This document shows, in pieces, positions 23,246 to 31,134 of a DNA stretch of 64,000 bases. The stretch lies in NCBI RefSeq assembly GCF_009749395.1, contig NZ_WBIR01000018.1, forward strand, positions 1 through 64,000, in the 5' to 3' direction. Position 1 is the first letter of the stretch, and every line of letters starts with the position of its first letter. Source of the stretch: Agromyces salentinus. GTDB taxonomy: Bacteria > Actinomycetota > Actinomycetes > Actinomycetales > Microbacteriaceae. Below the pieces are notes generated by a model. It searched no databases, was not told the origin of the DNA, and worked only from the letters and a program-made list of their open reading frames with translations. A program made the translations under genes and the position numbers.

Positions 23246-24261
23246 CGCAGCACGAATCCGGGCACGAGGGGATCCCGCGGGTCGATGGTGAACGTCGATT
23301 CGCCGGTGCGGTACGCCATGCCCGTGACCTCGGGCACGACGGCGTCGACGCCGTCGACCTTCACGCGAGCGACGGCCTTCGCGTGGAAGCGCGAGCCGAC
23401 GATCGAGTCGTGCACGAGCGTCTCGCCGAACGCGAGCTCGCCCTGCGCGGTGAGGGCGGCGACCCGTGCCGCCGTGCCGGAGCCGCACGGCGACCGGTCG
23501 AGCTCGCCGTCGGCGAAGACCGTCGCGTTGCGCTGGTGCAGCCGGCCGTCGGCGTCACGGCCGAGCCGCTCGAACAGGATCGTGCCGTAGATGCCGCTCA
23601 GGCGCGGATCGGTCGGATGCTGCGCGGCATCCGAGTCGTCCAGCAGCCACTTGACCTCGCGGCCGAGGGCGATGAGCCCGGCGACGTCGGAGGGCTCGAT
23701 CGCGAGGCCGACCTGCGCGACGTCGAGCATCGCGTAGTTCGCGCCGCCGTAGGCGACGTCGACGACCAGCTCGCCCCGACTCGTCGGGACGCGCAGGCCC
23801 TCGGAGACCAGCCGGCTCGGAACGTTGACGAAGTCGACGCTCGCGACCCGGCCGTCGTCCCCGGTCGAGACCCTCGCGGTGACCCGCCCCGACGGCACGT
23901 CGATGACGACGTCCGTCACGCCGCTCGGATCCACTTCGACGAGACCCGTCTCGACCGCCCAGGCGCCGAGCGCGATGGTGCCGTGCCCGCAGGCCGTCGA
24001 GAAGCCGTCCTTGTGCCAGAACAGGACTCCGAGGTGCGCGCCCTCGTCGTCGGGCGGCGTGATGAACCCGCCGTACATGTCGGCATGTCCGCGCGGCTCG
24101 AAGCAGAGGAGGCGCCGCAGCCCGTCGACGGCCGGATCGTCGATCGCGAACATCCGCCGCTCGGCGACCGTGGCGCCATCGATGGGCACGCCCGGCTCCG
24201 CGATGATCCGGAACGGCTCACCCGCCGTGTGATAGTCCACGGTGCGGATGGGGCGGGTCAT
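23242..24261 (-). CDS. Proline racemase/4-hydroxyproline epimerase family protein
   Basis: 339 residues from ATG 24261 (MTRPIRTVDYHTAGEPFRI matches the family's usual start). An in-frame GTG at 24288 would add nine residues. Both catalytic positions are cysteine: STACGHGTIA (C91) and DRSPCGSGTAA (C259). The trans-3-hydroxyproline dehydratases of this family lack the first cysteine, so racemase or epimerase activity is favoured. The enzyme interconverts D/L or cis/trans forms of (hydroxy)proline by two-base chemistry. Paired with an ornithine-cyclodeaminase-like reductase. Confidence 0.9.
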   Translation of the reverse strand: MTRPIRTVDYHTAGEPFRIIAEPGVPIDGATVAERRMFAIDDPAVDGLRRLLCFEPRGHADMYGGFITPPDDEGAHLGVLFWHKDGFSTACGHGTIALGAWAVETGLVEVDPSGVTDVVIDVPSGRVTARVSTGDDGRVASVDFVNVPSRLVSEGLRVPTSRGELVVDVAYGGANYAMLDVAQVGLAIEPSDVAGLIALGREVKWLLDDSDAAQHPTDPRLSGIYGTILFERLGRDADGRLHQRNATVFADGELDRSPCGSGTAARVAALTAQGELAFGETLVHDSIVGSRFHAKAVARVKVDGVDAVVPEVTGMAYRTGESTFTIDPRDPLVPGFVLR

Positions 24262-24334
24262 GGGCGCGTCGGCGGGCTCGGTGGTCACCCGTCCATTGTG
24301 GTCGCCTCCCGGCCGGCGACCGGCATCCGAAGGA

Positions 24335-24363
24335 CTGACATCCGTGCCCGACCGGGGTAGCGT
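24335..24363 (+). promoter_or_regulatory. Promoter of the VOC-family gene
   Basis: CTGACA (24335-24340), 17-bp spacer, TAGCGT (24358-24363): one of the better sigma-70-type promoters in the window, ending 51 bp before the ATG at 24415. Confidence 0.6.
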
Positions 24364-24414
24364 GGCCCGGGTCGGATGCCGGCCGACCGTGCCGGCCGGA
24401 CAAGGGGGTCACCG

Positions 24415-24882
24415 ATGGCCGAGCTCTCGCCCATCCAGCCGTGCCTGTGGTTCGACGACCAGGCGCGCGAAGCCATGGAGTACTACGTCGAGGTCTTCCC
24501 GAACTCCCGTATCAGGTCGATCGTGCCGTATCCCGACGAGTCGCTCGACGAGCACTTCGCCGGCATGTCGGGCAAGGTGCTGAGCGGGGAGTTCACGCTG
24601 GACGGGGTCGACTTCGTCTGCCTCGACGGCGGCCCGCTCTTCCCGTTCACCGAGTCGATCTCGTTCGTCGTCGCGTGTGCCGACCAGGACGAGATCGACC
24701 GCTACTGGTCGAAGCTCTCGCACGTGCCCGACGCCGAGCAGTGCGGCTGGTGCAAAGACCGCTTCGGCGTGAGCTGGCAGGTCGTCCCGGCGAACATGGG
24801 CGAGCTCACCCGTCGGCCCGAGCAGATCCAGGTCATGATGCGCCAGAAGAAGATCGTGATCGCCGAGCTCGAGAACGCCTGA
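24415..24882 (+). CDS. VOC-family protein (PhnB/3-demethylubiquinone methyltransferase-like fold)
   Basis: 155 residues. Motifs QPCLWFDDQAREAMEYYVEVFPNS, SGEFTLDGVDFVCLDGGP, ADQDEIDRYWSKLS, CGWCKDRFGVSWQVVP and the C-terminal QVMMRQKKIVIAELENA are characteristic of this group. Despite the database name it is not a proven methyltransferase; the fold binds a metal or small ligand. ATG 24415 with AAGGGGG upstream was chosen over a longer frame from 24376. It is monocistronic, with its own promoter and a downstream hairpin. Confidence 0.9.
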   Translation: MAELSPIQPCLWFDDQAREAMEYYVEVFPNSRIRSIVPYPDESLDEHFAGMSGKVLSGEFTLDGVDFVCLDGGPLFPFTESISFVVACADQDEIDRYWSKLSHVPDAEQCGWCKDRFGVSWQVVPANMGELTRRPEQIQVMMRQKKIVIAELENA

Positions 24883-24928
24883 CCGGATGTCGGGCGCCGG
24901 CGCTGCCGCTCGGTGCTGCCCATGTGCG

Positions 24929-24990
24929 GGAGTCCCATTCTCGCGCCGGAGTCCCGTTCGAACGGGACTCCGGCGCTCGGGCGGGACTCC
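24929..24990. repeat. Iterated GGAGTCCC motif in both orientations
   Basis: GGAGTCCC and its complement GGGACTCC occur four times within about 60 bp (near 24930, 24949, 24964 and 24983). Two of these build the 34-bp palindrome at 24943-24976. No gene lies in the 24883-25013 spacer. Confidence 0.6.
24943..24976. terminator. Perfect 34-bp palindrome between convergent genes
   Basis: Arms GCGCCGGAGTCCCGTTC and GAACGGGACTCCGGCGC are exact complements with no loop bases, giving a stem of up to 17 bp. Located between the VOC gene (ends 24882) and the convergent flavin-oxidase gene (ends 25014), it would serve both as terminator. Confidence 0.7.
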
Positions 24991-25013
24991 GGCGGCGGAA
25001 CCGCCCTCGCGGT

Positions 25014-25412
25014 TCAGCGCCCGTTGACCTTGTCGATGCGCATCTCGAGGATCACGCGGTCGGCCTTGTCGTCGGGCGCCTGCTGGTCGGGGTTGCCGTA
25101 GCGCTTGCCGAGGCGCACGTAGAACGCGCCCTCCGGGTCGGGCACGACCTCGGCGAGCTGCCCCCGCACCTCGACGTAGCGCAGCGGGTTCTCGGGGTCG
25201 AGCGCCTCGAGCGTCATGTGCGGGTTCTGCTGCAGGTTGCGGAACTTCGCACGCTTCGTGGTGTGCGTGAAGCGGATGACGCCGGCGTCGGCGTCGAGCT
25301 CGAACCACATCGGGTTCACCTGCACGCTGCCGTCGGGCCGCACGGTGGCGAGGTGCCCGAAGACGGGAGCGGTGAGGATGCGGCTGGCGTGGTCGTCGAG
25401 TTCGATCGTCAT
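25014..25412 (-). CDS. Pyridoxamine 5'-phosphate oxidase-family protein (possibly F420-dependent)
   Basis: 132 residues, a split-barrel flavin/F420-binding fold: FGHLATVRPDGSVQVNPMWF, VIRFTHTTKRAKFRNLQQNP, YVEVRGQLAEVVPDPEG. The SVQVNPMWF and KRAKFRNLQ stretches are typical of actinobacterial PPOX-class F420-dependent reductases. Substrate unknown. The ATG at 25412 is preceded by -10-like TACGGT (25424-25429, minus strand), so the 5' leader would be very short. Confidence 0.88.
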   Translation of the reverse strand: MTIELDDHASRILTAPVFGHLATVRPDGSVQVNPMWFELDADAGVIRFTHTTKRAKFRNLQQNPHMTLEALDPENPLRYVEVRGQLAEVVPDPEGAFYVRLGKRYGNPDQQAPDDKADRVILEMRIDKVNGR

Positions 25413-25520
25413 ACGTCGAGTCAACCGTACGGATGCCGCCGCATATTCCGGATGCCGCCGCGCGACGCCCGCCCGCCCGGATCCGCCCGGCGTTCTCGCC
25501 GACGATCGGCTTCGGCGTCC

Positions 25521-25592
25521 GAGTGCCGGATCGGTGCCCGAGTGCCGGATGGGTCCCCCGTTCTCGGCACTCACGCGCCGATTCGACACTCG
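25521..25592. repeat. Intergenic repeat GAGTGCCGGATCGG, direct and inverted
   Basis: Between the divergent-end spacer positions 25413 and 25632, GAGTGCCGGAT is repeated (25521 and 25540) and met by inverted copies (CGGCACTC, GACACTCG at 25565-25592). Closely similar sequence recurs at 36106-36190, so this may be a small dispersed element. Confidence 0.6.
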
Positions 25593-25632
25593 AGGGCTGG
25601 GAGCTGGGGCGACCGGCGAAGGCCCGCGGTGC

Positions 25633-27459
25633 TCAGATCTCGGTGTGGCCGAGCTCGGGGGCCGCGAGGGTGCGGACGGCGGCATCCGTGAATGTCTCGA
25701 ACTCGAGCACGACGACCTCGTTCGCACCGGCCCTGGTCACGGGAGCGGGCACGATGAGCGTGCGCTGCGGCCCGCGGCGCCAGTAGCGCCCGAGCAGGAA
25801 GCCGTTGACCCAGACCAGGCCCTTGCCCCAGTGCAGCGTGTCGAGGAAGAGGTCGGAGGGCGCCTCGAGGTCGAGCACCGCCCGCGCGAGCACGGGGCCG
25901 GCGAGCGCGGGAGCGAGGTGGGCGGCATCCGCTGGCGATGTCGGCTCGGCCGTCGCGGTCGCAGTCGGCCGCGCTGCCGGGGCCGGCTGCGACGCGGCGA
26001 CGTCCGGCACGCGGTCGAGGTCGATCGGCCGCACGCCCCAGTCGGCGAGCGGCACGCCGTCGAGGGCGACTCCGCCGATGAGGCCCTTGTGCTCGCCGAG
26101 GCGGGCGCCGTAGTCGACGCGGCCCTGGTCCTCGACGACGAGCACGAGCTCGCCCCGAGTGTCGGGCAGTGCGATCGAGCGCTCATGCGCGTCGCGCGAC
26201 ATGACGCCGACGGGCACGCCGTCGAGCAGCACCCAGGCCCGGTCGCGCACCTCCTCGCCGACGGTGAGCACGCCGGGGCCGCCGCGGTCGAGTCGGGTGC
26301 GGAACACCGCCACGCCGCGGTCGTGCGCGAGCTCGTCGAACGTCGGCACCCGGTCGTGGCGCAGCTCCTCGCCGAGCACGTCGGCCGCGCTGAGCAGCGA
26401 CGGGCCGACCACGAGGGGCGCCTCGAGCACGGGCGCCGGCGCCGCCGCATCCGGGACCTCGTCGGGTACGGGCGCATAGCGCGAGATGACCTCGCGGAAC
26501 GCCCAGAACTTCTCGGTCGGATGCCCCGCCTCGTCGAGCGGCGCATCGTAGTCGTAGCTCGTCGTGATCGGCGCGTAGCGGCCCTTGTCGTTGGCGCCGT
26601 TCGTCAGGCCGAAGTTCGTGCCCCCGTGGAACATGTAGATGTTCACCGAGCCGCCCGCGGCGAGGAGCAGGTCGAGCTCATGGGCGGATGCCGCGGCATC
26701 CGTGGTGTGGTGGTGGGATCCCCAGTCGTCGAACCAGCCGCACCAGAACTCCATGCACACGAGGGGGCCGGTCGGCTGGAACTCGCGGAGCGTCTCGAGG
26801 CGTTCGAGCGTGCGCGAGCCGAACGAGCCGGTGAGGTGCAGGCCGGGCAGGCTGCCGTCGGCGAGCATCTGCGGCGTCGGCTGGTCGATGGTCGTGAGCG
26901 GCACCGTGATGCCGGCCTCGCGCGTGACCCGCACGAGCTCGGCGAGGTAGGCCTTGTCGGAGCCGTAGGCGCCGTACTCGTTCTCGATCTGCACGAGCAC
27001 GACCGGGCCGCCGGCGTCGACCTGCCGGGGGGCGACGATCTCGTACACGTTGCGGAGGTACTCGCTGACGGCCGCGACGTAGCGCGGCTCCGAGCGGCGG
27101 ATGCCGACCTCGCGGTCGCGGAACAGCCAGGCGGGCAGGCCGCCGTTGTCCCATTCGGCGCAGATGTACGGGCCGGGGCGCACGATCGCGTGCAGGCCCC
27201 CTGCGGCCACGAGGTCGAGGAAGCGGCCGAGGTCGAGCCCGCCCGCCGTCGTCCACTCCCCCTGCCGCGGCGCGTGCTGGTTCCAGGCGACGTACGTCTC
27301 GATCGTGTTCAGCCCCATGAGCCGCGCCTTGCGGATGCGATCGGCCCAGAGGTCGGGGTGCACCCGGAAGTAGTGCAGCGCGCCCGAGAGCACGCGGTGG
27401 GGCGCTCCGTCGAGCTCGAAGTCGGTCTCGCCGATCGCGAAGCGGCTCTGAGGGGTCAC
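25633..27459 (-). CDS. GH35 beta-galactosidase
   Basis: 608 residues. Glycoside hydrolase family 35 barrel with GALHYFRVHPDLW, ETYVAWNQHAP, VRPGPYICAEWDNGGLPAWL; acid/base in QIENEYG (E159/E161, the second more likely) and nucleophile E237 in CMEFWCGWFDDWG. The C-terminal jelly-roll region ends GFLLGRYWRRGPQ and a short beta tail. There is no signal peptide, so it cleaves imported galactosides inside the cell. Start GTG 27459, with AGGAC upstream. Last gene of the LacI-controlled sugar operon, after a strong hairpin that may lower its expression. Confidence 0.94.
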   Translation of the reverse strand: MTPQSRFAIGETDFELDGAPHRVLSGALHYFRVHPDLWADRIRKARLMGLNTIETYVAWNQHAPRQGEWTTAGGLDLGRFLDLVAAGGLHAIVRPGPYICAEWDNGGLPAWLFRDREVGIRRSEPRYVAAVSEYLRNVYEIVAPRQVDAGGPVVLVQIENEYGAYGSDKAYLAELVRVTREAGITVPLTTIDQPTPQMLADGSLPGLHLTGSFGSRTLERLETLREFQPTGPLVCMEFWCGWFDDWGSHHHTTDAAASAHELDLLLAAGGSVNIYMFHGGTNFGLTNGANDKGRYAPITTSYDYDAPLDEAGHPTEKFWAFREVISRYAPVPDEVPDAAAPAPVLEAPLVVGPSLLSAADVLGEELRHDRVPTFDELAHDRGVAVFRTRLDRGGPGVLTVGEEVRDRAWVLLDGVPVGVMSRDAHERSIALPDTRGELVLVVEDQGRVDYGARLGEHKGLIGGVALDGVPLADWGVRPIDLDRVPDVAASQPAPAARPTATATAEPTSPADAAHLAPALAGPVLARAVLDLEAPSDLFLDTLHWGKGLVWVNGFLLGRYWRRGPQRTLIVPAPVTRAGANEVVVLEFETFTDAAVRTLAAPELGHTEI

Positions 27460-27497
27460 GGGGCGTCCGTCCTGGATTCGGCCGGGCTGCGCCGGCG

Positions 27498-27570
27498 GCG
27501 GTGATGCGGTCGTGCGGTGATGCGGTGGTTCGATCTGCGGTGGTGCGGTCGTGCGGTGGTTCGGGGATGC
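27498..27570. repeat. Degenerate TGCGGT repeats
   Basis: Short units such as TGCGGTCG, TGCGGTGA and TGCGGTGGT(T/G)CG are reiterated for about 70 bp upstream of the galactosidase gene. Low-complexity spacer without a recognisable signal. Confidence 0.55.
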
Positions 27571-27580
27571 GCTGGAGATG

Positions 27581-27617
27581 CGCGGGGCCGGCCGGCGCGC
27601 CGCCGGCCGGCCCCGCG
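27581..27617 (-). terminator. Strong intra-operon hairpin between binding-protein and galactosidase genes
   Basis: A 17-bp perfect stem (27581-27597 with 27601-27617) and 3-base loop, almost entirely G/C, sits 7 bp after the solute-binding-protein stop. A hairpin here typically stabilises the abundant binding-protein message and lets only part of transcription reach the enzyme gene. Confidence 0.75.
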
Positions 27618-27623
27618 ATCCGG

Positions 27624-28967
27624 CTACTCGCCGACCGTGAAGCCCTGGTCGTTGCCGTACTGCACGAGCTGGTCCTGCCAGGCGGCGAGGCCGTCGTTCA
27701 GGTCCGCGTTGTTCGCGTACGACTGGCCCACGGTGTCGCCGAAGATGCTGTTCGCGTACACCTGGTAGGGCAGGTACGACCAGCCGGTCGAGACGTCCTT
27801 CGAGGCCTGCGTCAGCACCTCGTTGATCTTCTGGCCGCCGAAGTACTCCGACTCGAGGTTCACGAAGTCGGGGTTCTCGAGGTCGGCCGTCGTGGCGGGG
27901 AAGCCGCCGCTCGCGAGGAAGACCTCGATCGAGGCCGGGTCGGAGTTCAGCCAGCGGAGGAACGCCGCGGCGAGCGCCGGGTTCTCCGACTGGGTGGTGA
28001 CGGACTGACCGCCGCCGCCGTTCTCGGCCGTGACGGGCGTGCCGTCGTACGTCGGCATCGGTGCGACGCGCCAGTCGCCCGCGGCATCCGGAACGCTCGA
28101 CTCGAGCACGCCGGGCATCCAGGCGCCGGTCACGAGCGTCGCGATCGAGCCGTCGCCGAGGCCCTGGTACCACTCGTCGGTCCAGCCGGGCGTGGTCGAG
28201 AGCAGCTTGCCCTCGACGAGCTCGTTCCAGACGCCGGTCCACTTCTGCGTGCCCTCGTCGGCGAGGTCCACGGTGATGTCCGTGCCGTCGATGCCGAACG
28301 GGCGGCCGCCGGCCTGCCAGATCATGCTCGTGGTGAAGCCGGCGTCACCGGTGTCGGCGGTGATGAACTTCGTCGGGTCGGCGGCGTTCAGGTCCTTGGC
28401 GGCCTGCACGTACTCGTCCCATGTGGTCGGCACGGCGATGCCGTACTGGTCGAACACGCTCGCGTTGTAGAACAGGGCCATGGGGCCGGAGTCCTGGGGC
28501 AGGCCGACGAGCTTGCCGTCGACGTTCACGGCTCCCCAGGTGGACGCGCTGAACTGGTCCTCGAGGTCGCCGAGGCCGTAGGCGCTGAGGTCGACGAGCG
28601 ACTCGGACAGCGCGAACTGCGGAATGGCGTAGTACTCGATCTGCACGACGTCGGGGGCGCCCGAGCCCGCCTTGATGGCGTTCTGCAGCTTCGTGTACTC
28701 CTCGGTGTTGGTGCCGGCGTTCACGAGCTCGACGTCGACGTTCGGGTACGCCTCCTCGAACGCGGCGACCTGCGCCTCGGCGCTGGGGGTCCAGCTCCAG
28801 TACGTGAGCTCACCGCCCTTCTCGAGGGCGGCGTCGAGGTCGGAGGCGGAGCCCGAGCCCGCCGAGCCGCCGTCGTCGCCCGACGAGCAGGCGGCGAGCG
28901 TGCCGATGAGGGCCGCGGCTGCGACGACCGAGAGGGTCCGCCTGACGGCGGAGCGAGCGTTGCTCAT
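27624..28967 (-). CDS. Sugar ABC transporter substrate-binding lipoprotein
   Basis: 447 residues, family 1 extracellular solute-binding protein. Lipoprotein signal with lipobox LAAC (Cys27), so it is tethered to the outer face of the membrane. Body motifs: GGELTYWSWTPSAEAQVAAF, GSGAPDVVQIEYYAIPQF, LPQDSGPMALFYNASVFD, TLVTGAWMPG. Start ATG 28967 with GGGA upstream; an in-frame GTG five codons earlier is less likely. It feeds the two permeases encoded upstream. Given the galactosidase, the ligand is probably a galactoside. Confidence 0.94.
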   Translation of the reverse strand: MSNARSAVRRTLSVVAAAALIGTLAACSSGDDGGSAGSGSASDLDAALEKGGELTYWSWTPSAEAQVAAFEEAYPNVDVELVNAGTNTEEYTKLQNAIKAGSGAPDVVQIEYYAIPQFALSESLVDLSAYGLGDLEDQFSASTWGAVNVDGKLVGLPQDSGPMALFYNASVFDQYGIAVPTTWDEYVQAAKDLNAADPTKFITADTGDAGFTTSMIWQAGGRPFGIDGTDITVDLADEGTQKWTGVWNELVEGKLLSTTPGWTDEWYQGLGDGSIATLVTGAWMPGVLESSVPDAAGDWRVAPMPTYDGTPVTAENGGGGQSVTTQSENPALAAAFLRWLNSDPASIEVFLASGGFPATTADLENPDFVNLESEYFGGQKINEVLTQASKDVSTGWSYLPYQVYANSIFGDTVGQSYANNADLNDGLAAWQDQLVQYGNDQGFTVGE

Positions 28968-29082
28968 GGTGGTTCCCTTCACTTCGTTGTGTCTTCTGTG
29001 TGTGCCATGCGGTTCCGGGGCAGGACGCTCCGGTGAGCGGATGGTGCGGGTCGTCGCGTCGACGTCGTGCGGTGCCGCTCGG

Positions 29083-30024
29083 TCACTGCTTGACGCTTCC
29101 GGCGCTGAGCCCCGACTGCCAGAACCGCTGCAGGCCGAGGAACGCGACGACGATCGGGACGATGGTCAGGAGCGAGCCCGTGATCACCAGGTTGTAGATG
29201 GGCTGCGCGCTGACGCCCGTGGCCTGCGCGCTCCACTGGTTGAGGCCGACCGTGAGCGGGTACCACGTGGGGTCGCTCAGCATGATCAGCGGCAGGAAGT
29301 AGTTGTTCCACGTCGCGACGACGGTGAACAGCAGCACCGTCACGATGCCGGGAGAGAGCAGCCGGATCGAGATCGTGAAGAACGTGCGGAACTCCCCCGC
29401 ACCGTCCATGCGCGCCGCCTCGAGCAGCTCGGTCGGCACCGAGTCCACGGCGTAGACCCAGATCAGGTAGAGCCCGAACGGGCTGATGAGCGACGGGATG
29501 ATGATCGCCCAGGGCGTGTTCGTGAGGCCTAGCTGGCTGAACATCAGGAACGTCGGCACGGCGAGCGCGGTGCCGGGCACGGCGATCGCGCCGAGGACGA
29601 CGGCGAACACGGCGCGACGCCCGGTGAAGCGGAACTTGGCGAGGCCGTACCCCGCGAGCGTCGCGAGGAGCGTGGCGCCGCCCGCGCCGAGCACGACGTA
29701 GAGCAGCGTGTTGCCGAACCAGCGGAGGAAGATGCCGTCCTTGTAGGTCAGCGTCTCCCAGATGTTCTGGAAGAACACGAAGTCGTCGTCGAACCAGAGC
29801 CCGAAGCTCGAGAACAGGCCGGCCTGCGTCTTCGTGGAGTTGATCACGAGCCAGACCAGCGGCACGAGGCTGTAGATCACGAAGATGCCCATGAGCAGGG
29901 TGAAGGCGACGGACTTGCGCGGACGCAGCGGCGAGGCGAGCGGGCGGCGGGTCGGGCGCCGGCGGGACCCGCGGCTGCCGCCGGCGGCATCCGCGGTGGT
30001 CATGACCTCGGTCATGGTGCTCAC
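29083..30024 (-). CDS. Carbohydrate ABC transporter permease, MalG type
   Basis: 313 residues, six hydrophobic segments, EAA loop EAARMDGAGEFRTFFTISIR, and the C-terminal SGLSAGSVKQ ending of MalG-type permeases. The GTG at 30024 overlaps the first permease's stop and has a near-perfect ribosome site AAAGGAGG five bases upstream; the ATG at 30015 is too far from it. A 115-bp gap to the binding-protein gene holds nothing recognisable. Confidence 0.94.
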   Translation of the reverse strand: MSTMTEVMTTADAAGGSRGSRRRPTRRPLASPLRPRKSVAFTLLMGIFVIYSLVPLVWLVINSTKTQAGLFSSFGLWFDDDFVFFQNIWETLTYKDGIFLRWFGNTLLYVVLGAGGATLLATLAGYGLAKFRFTGRRAVFAVVLGAIAVPGTALAVPTFLMFSQLGLTNTPWAIIIPSLISPFGLYLIWVYAVDSVPTELLEAARMDGAGEFRTFFTISIRLLSPGIVTVLLFTVVATWNNYFLPLIMLSDPTWYPLTVGLNQWSAQATGVSAQPIYNLVITGSLLTIVPIVVAFLGLQRFWQSGLSAGSVKQ

Positions 30025-31025
30025 AGCTCCTCCTTTCGAGAGCCGCGCAGTTGCACGACGTAGGCGATGACGGCGGTGAGGACGCCCATGACGATCGCGA
30101 CGGTGGCCGAGGCGTTGTACTGCTGGCCCGCGAACGAGAGGTTGTAGGCGTACATGTTCGGCGTGAAGTAGGTCGTGATGATGTTCGGCGCGAGCGTGCG
30201 CAGGATGTTCGGCTCGTTGAAGAGCTGGAAGCTGCCGATGATCGAGAAGATCGTCGCGATCACGATGGCGCCGCGCAGGGCCGGCAGCTTGATGCCGGTG
30301 ATGACGCGCATGGGTCCCGCGCCGTCGAGTTCGGCGGCCTCGTAGAGGTCGGTCGGGATGACACGGAGCGCCGAGTAGAAGATCAGCATGTTGTAGCCGA
30401 CGAACTCCCACGTCACGATGTTGCCGATCGAGACGAGGATCCACTCGCGGGCGAACGGCGTGAGCACGGTCGAGCCGAGCCAGTCGTTGATGTTGGCGGC
30501 GAGGCCGAAGTTGTCGCCGTAGATGAAGCCCCACATGAGCACCGCGACGACGGCCGGCACCGCGTAGGGCAGGAAGATCACGATGCGGAAGAAGCCGGAT
30601 GCGTGCAGGCGGGCGCTGTCGATCGCGAGGGCGGCGACGAGCGCGAGGCCGAGCATCACCGGCACCTGGACGAGCAGGAACAGCGTGACGCGGCCGAGGC
30701 CCTCCCAGAACTGCGGGTCGACGAAGAGCGCCACGTAGTTCTCGAATCCGACGAACGCGTTGCCGCCGACCATCTGCTCGCGGAACAGGCTGAGGTAGAT
30801 CGAGTACGCGACCGGCGCGATGAAGACGAGCAGGAACACGACGAGGAAGGGCGCCACGAACGCGAGGCCCTTCCACTCGCTGCGGGAGCGGCCGCGGGCT
30901 GCGCGGGCGCCGCGGGTAGCGCGTGGGCCGCCGCCTGCACCTCGGCCTGCACCACGGCCTGCGCCGGGGTCGGATGTCGCGGCTGGACCCTGGGGTGGCA
31001 CCACCGCTGGGGACGTCGTTGTCAT
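30021..31025 (-). CDS. Carbohydrate ABC transporter permease, MalF type
   Basis: 334 residues. An Arg/Gly/Ala-rich cytoplasmic N-terminus of about 55 residues (GRGAGRGAGGGPRATRGARA) is followed by membrane segments and the EAA loop EAAELDGAGPMRVITGIKLP. First gene of the operon; ATG 31025 has GGAAGA upstream. The two LacI-type palindromes at 31045-31095 lie immediately upstream, so the regulator would block transcription of the whole operon. Confidence 0.94.
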   Translation of the reverse strand: MTTTSPAVVPPQGPAATSDPGAGRGAGRGAGGGPRATRGARAARGRSRSEWKGLAFVAPFLVVFLLVFIAPVAYSIYLSLFREQMVGGNAFVGFENYVALFVDPQFWEGLGRVTLFLLVQVPVMLGLALVAALAIDSARLHASGFFRIVIFLPYAVPAVVAVLMWGFIYGDNFGLAANINDWLGSTVLTPFAREWILVSIGNIVTWEFVGYNMLIFYSALRVIPTDLYEAAELDGAGPMRVITGIKLPALRGAIVIATIFSIIGSFQLFNEPNILRTLAPNIITTYFTPNMYAYNLSFAGQQYNASATVAIVMGVLTAVIAYVVQLRGSRKEEL

Positions 31026-31044
31026 GGATCTTCCAATCGGGGAA

Positions 31045-31095
31045 ATGTTTACGTCAACATCTCGCGTGGACACCGTAGCATGTTGACGTGAACAT
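31045..31095. promoter_or_regulatory. Paired LacI-type operators in the divergent gap
   Basis: ATGTTTACGTCAACAT (31045-31060) and ATGTTGACGTGAACAT (31080-31095) are near-perfect 16-bp palindromes sharing the core TG-TT-ACGT-AACA, starts 35 bp apart. They sit between the permease operon and the divergent LacI gene and would control both. Confidence 0.85.
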
Positions 31096-31134
31096 GCGCC
31101 AGTCTTCAGGACGAGCGCCACGAAGGAGCCGCAG

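Noticed and set aside
24286-24297. Three-codon ATG frame with good ribosome site just before the racemase gene
   Set aside because: Only MDG then stop; nothing suggests a regulatory role beyond chance. The racemase start was judged by family alignment instead.
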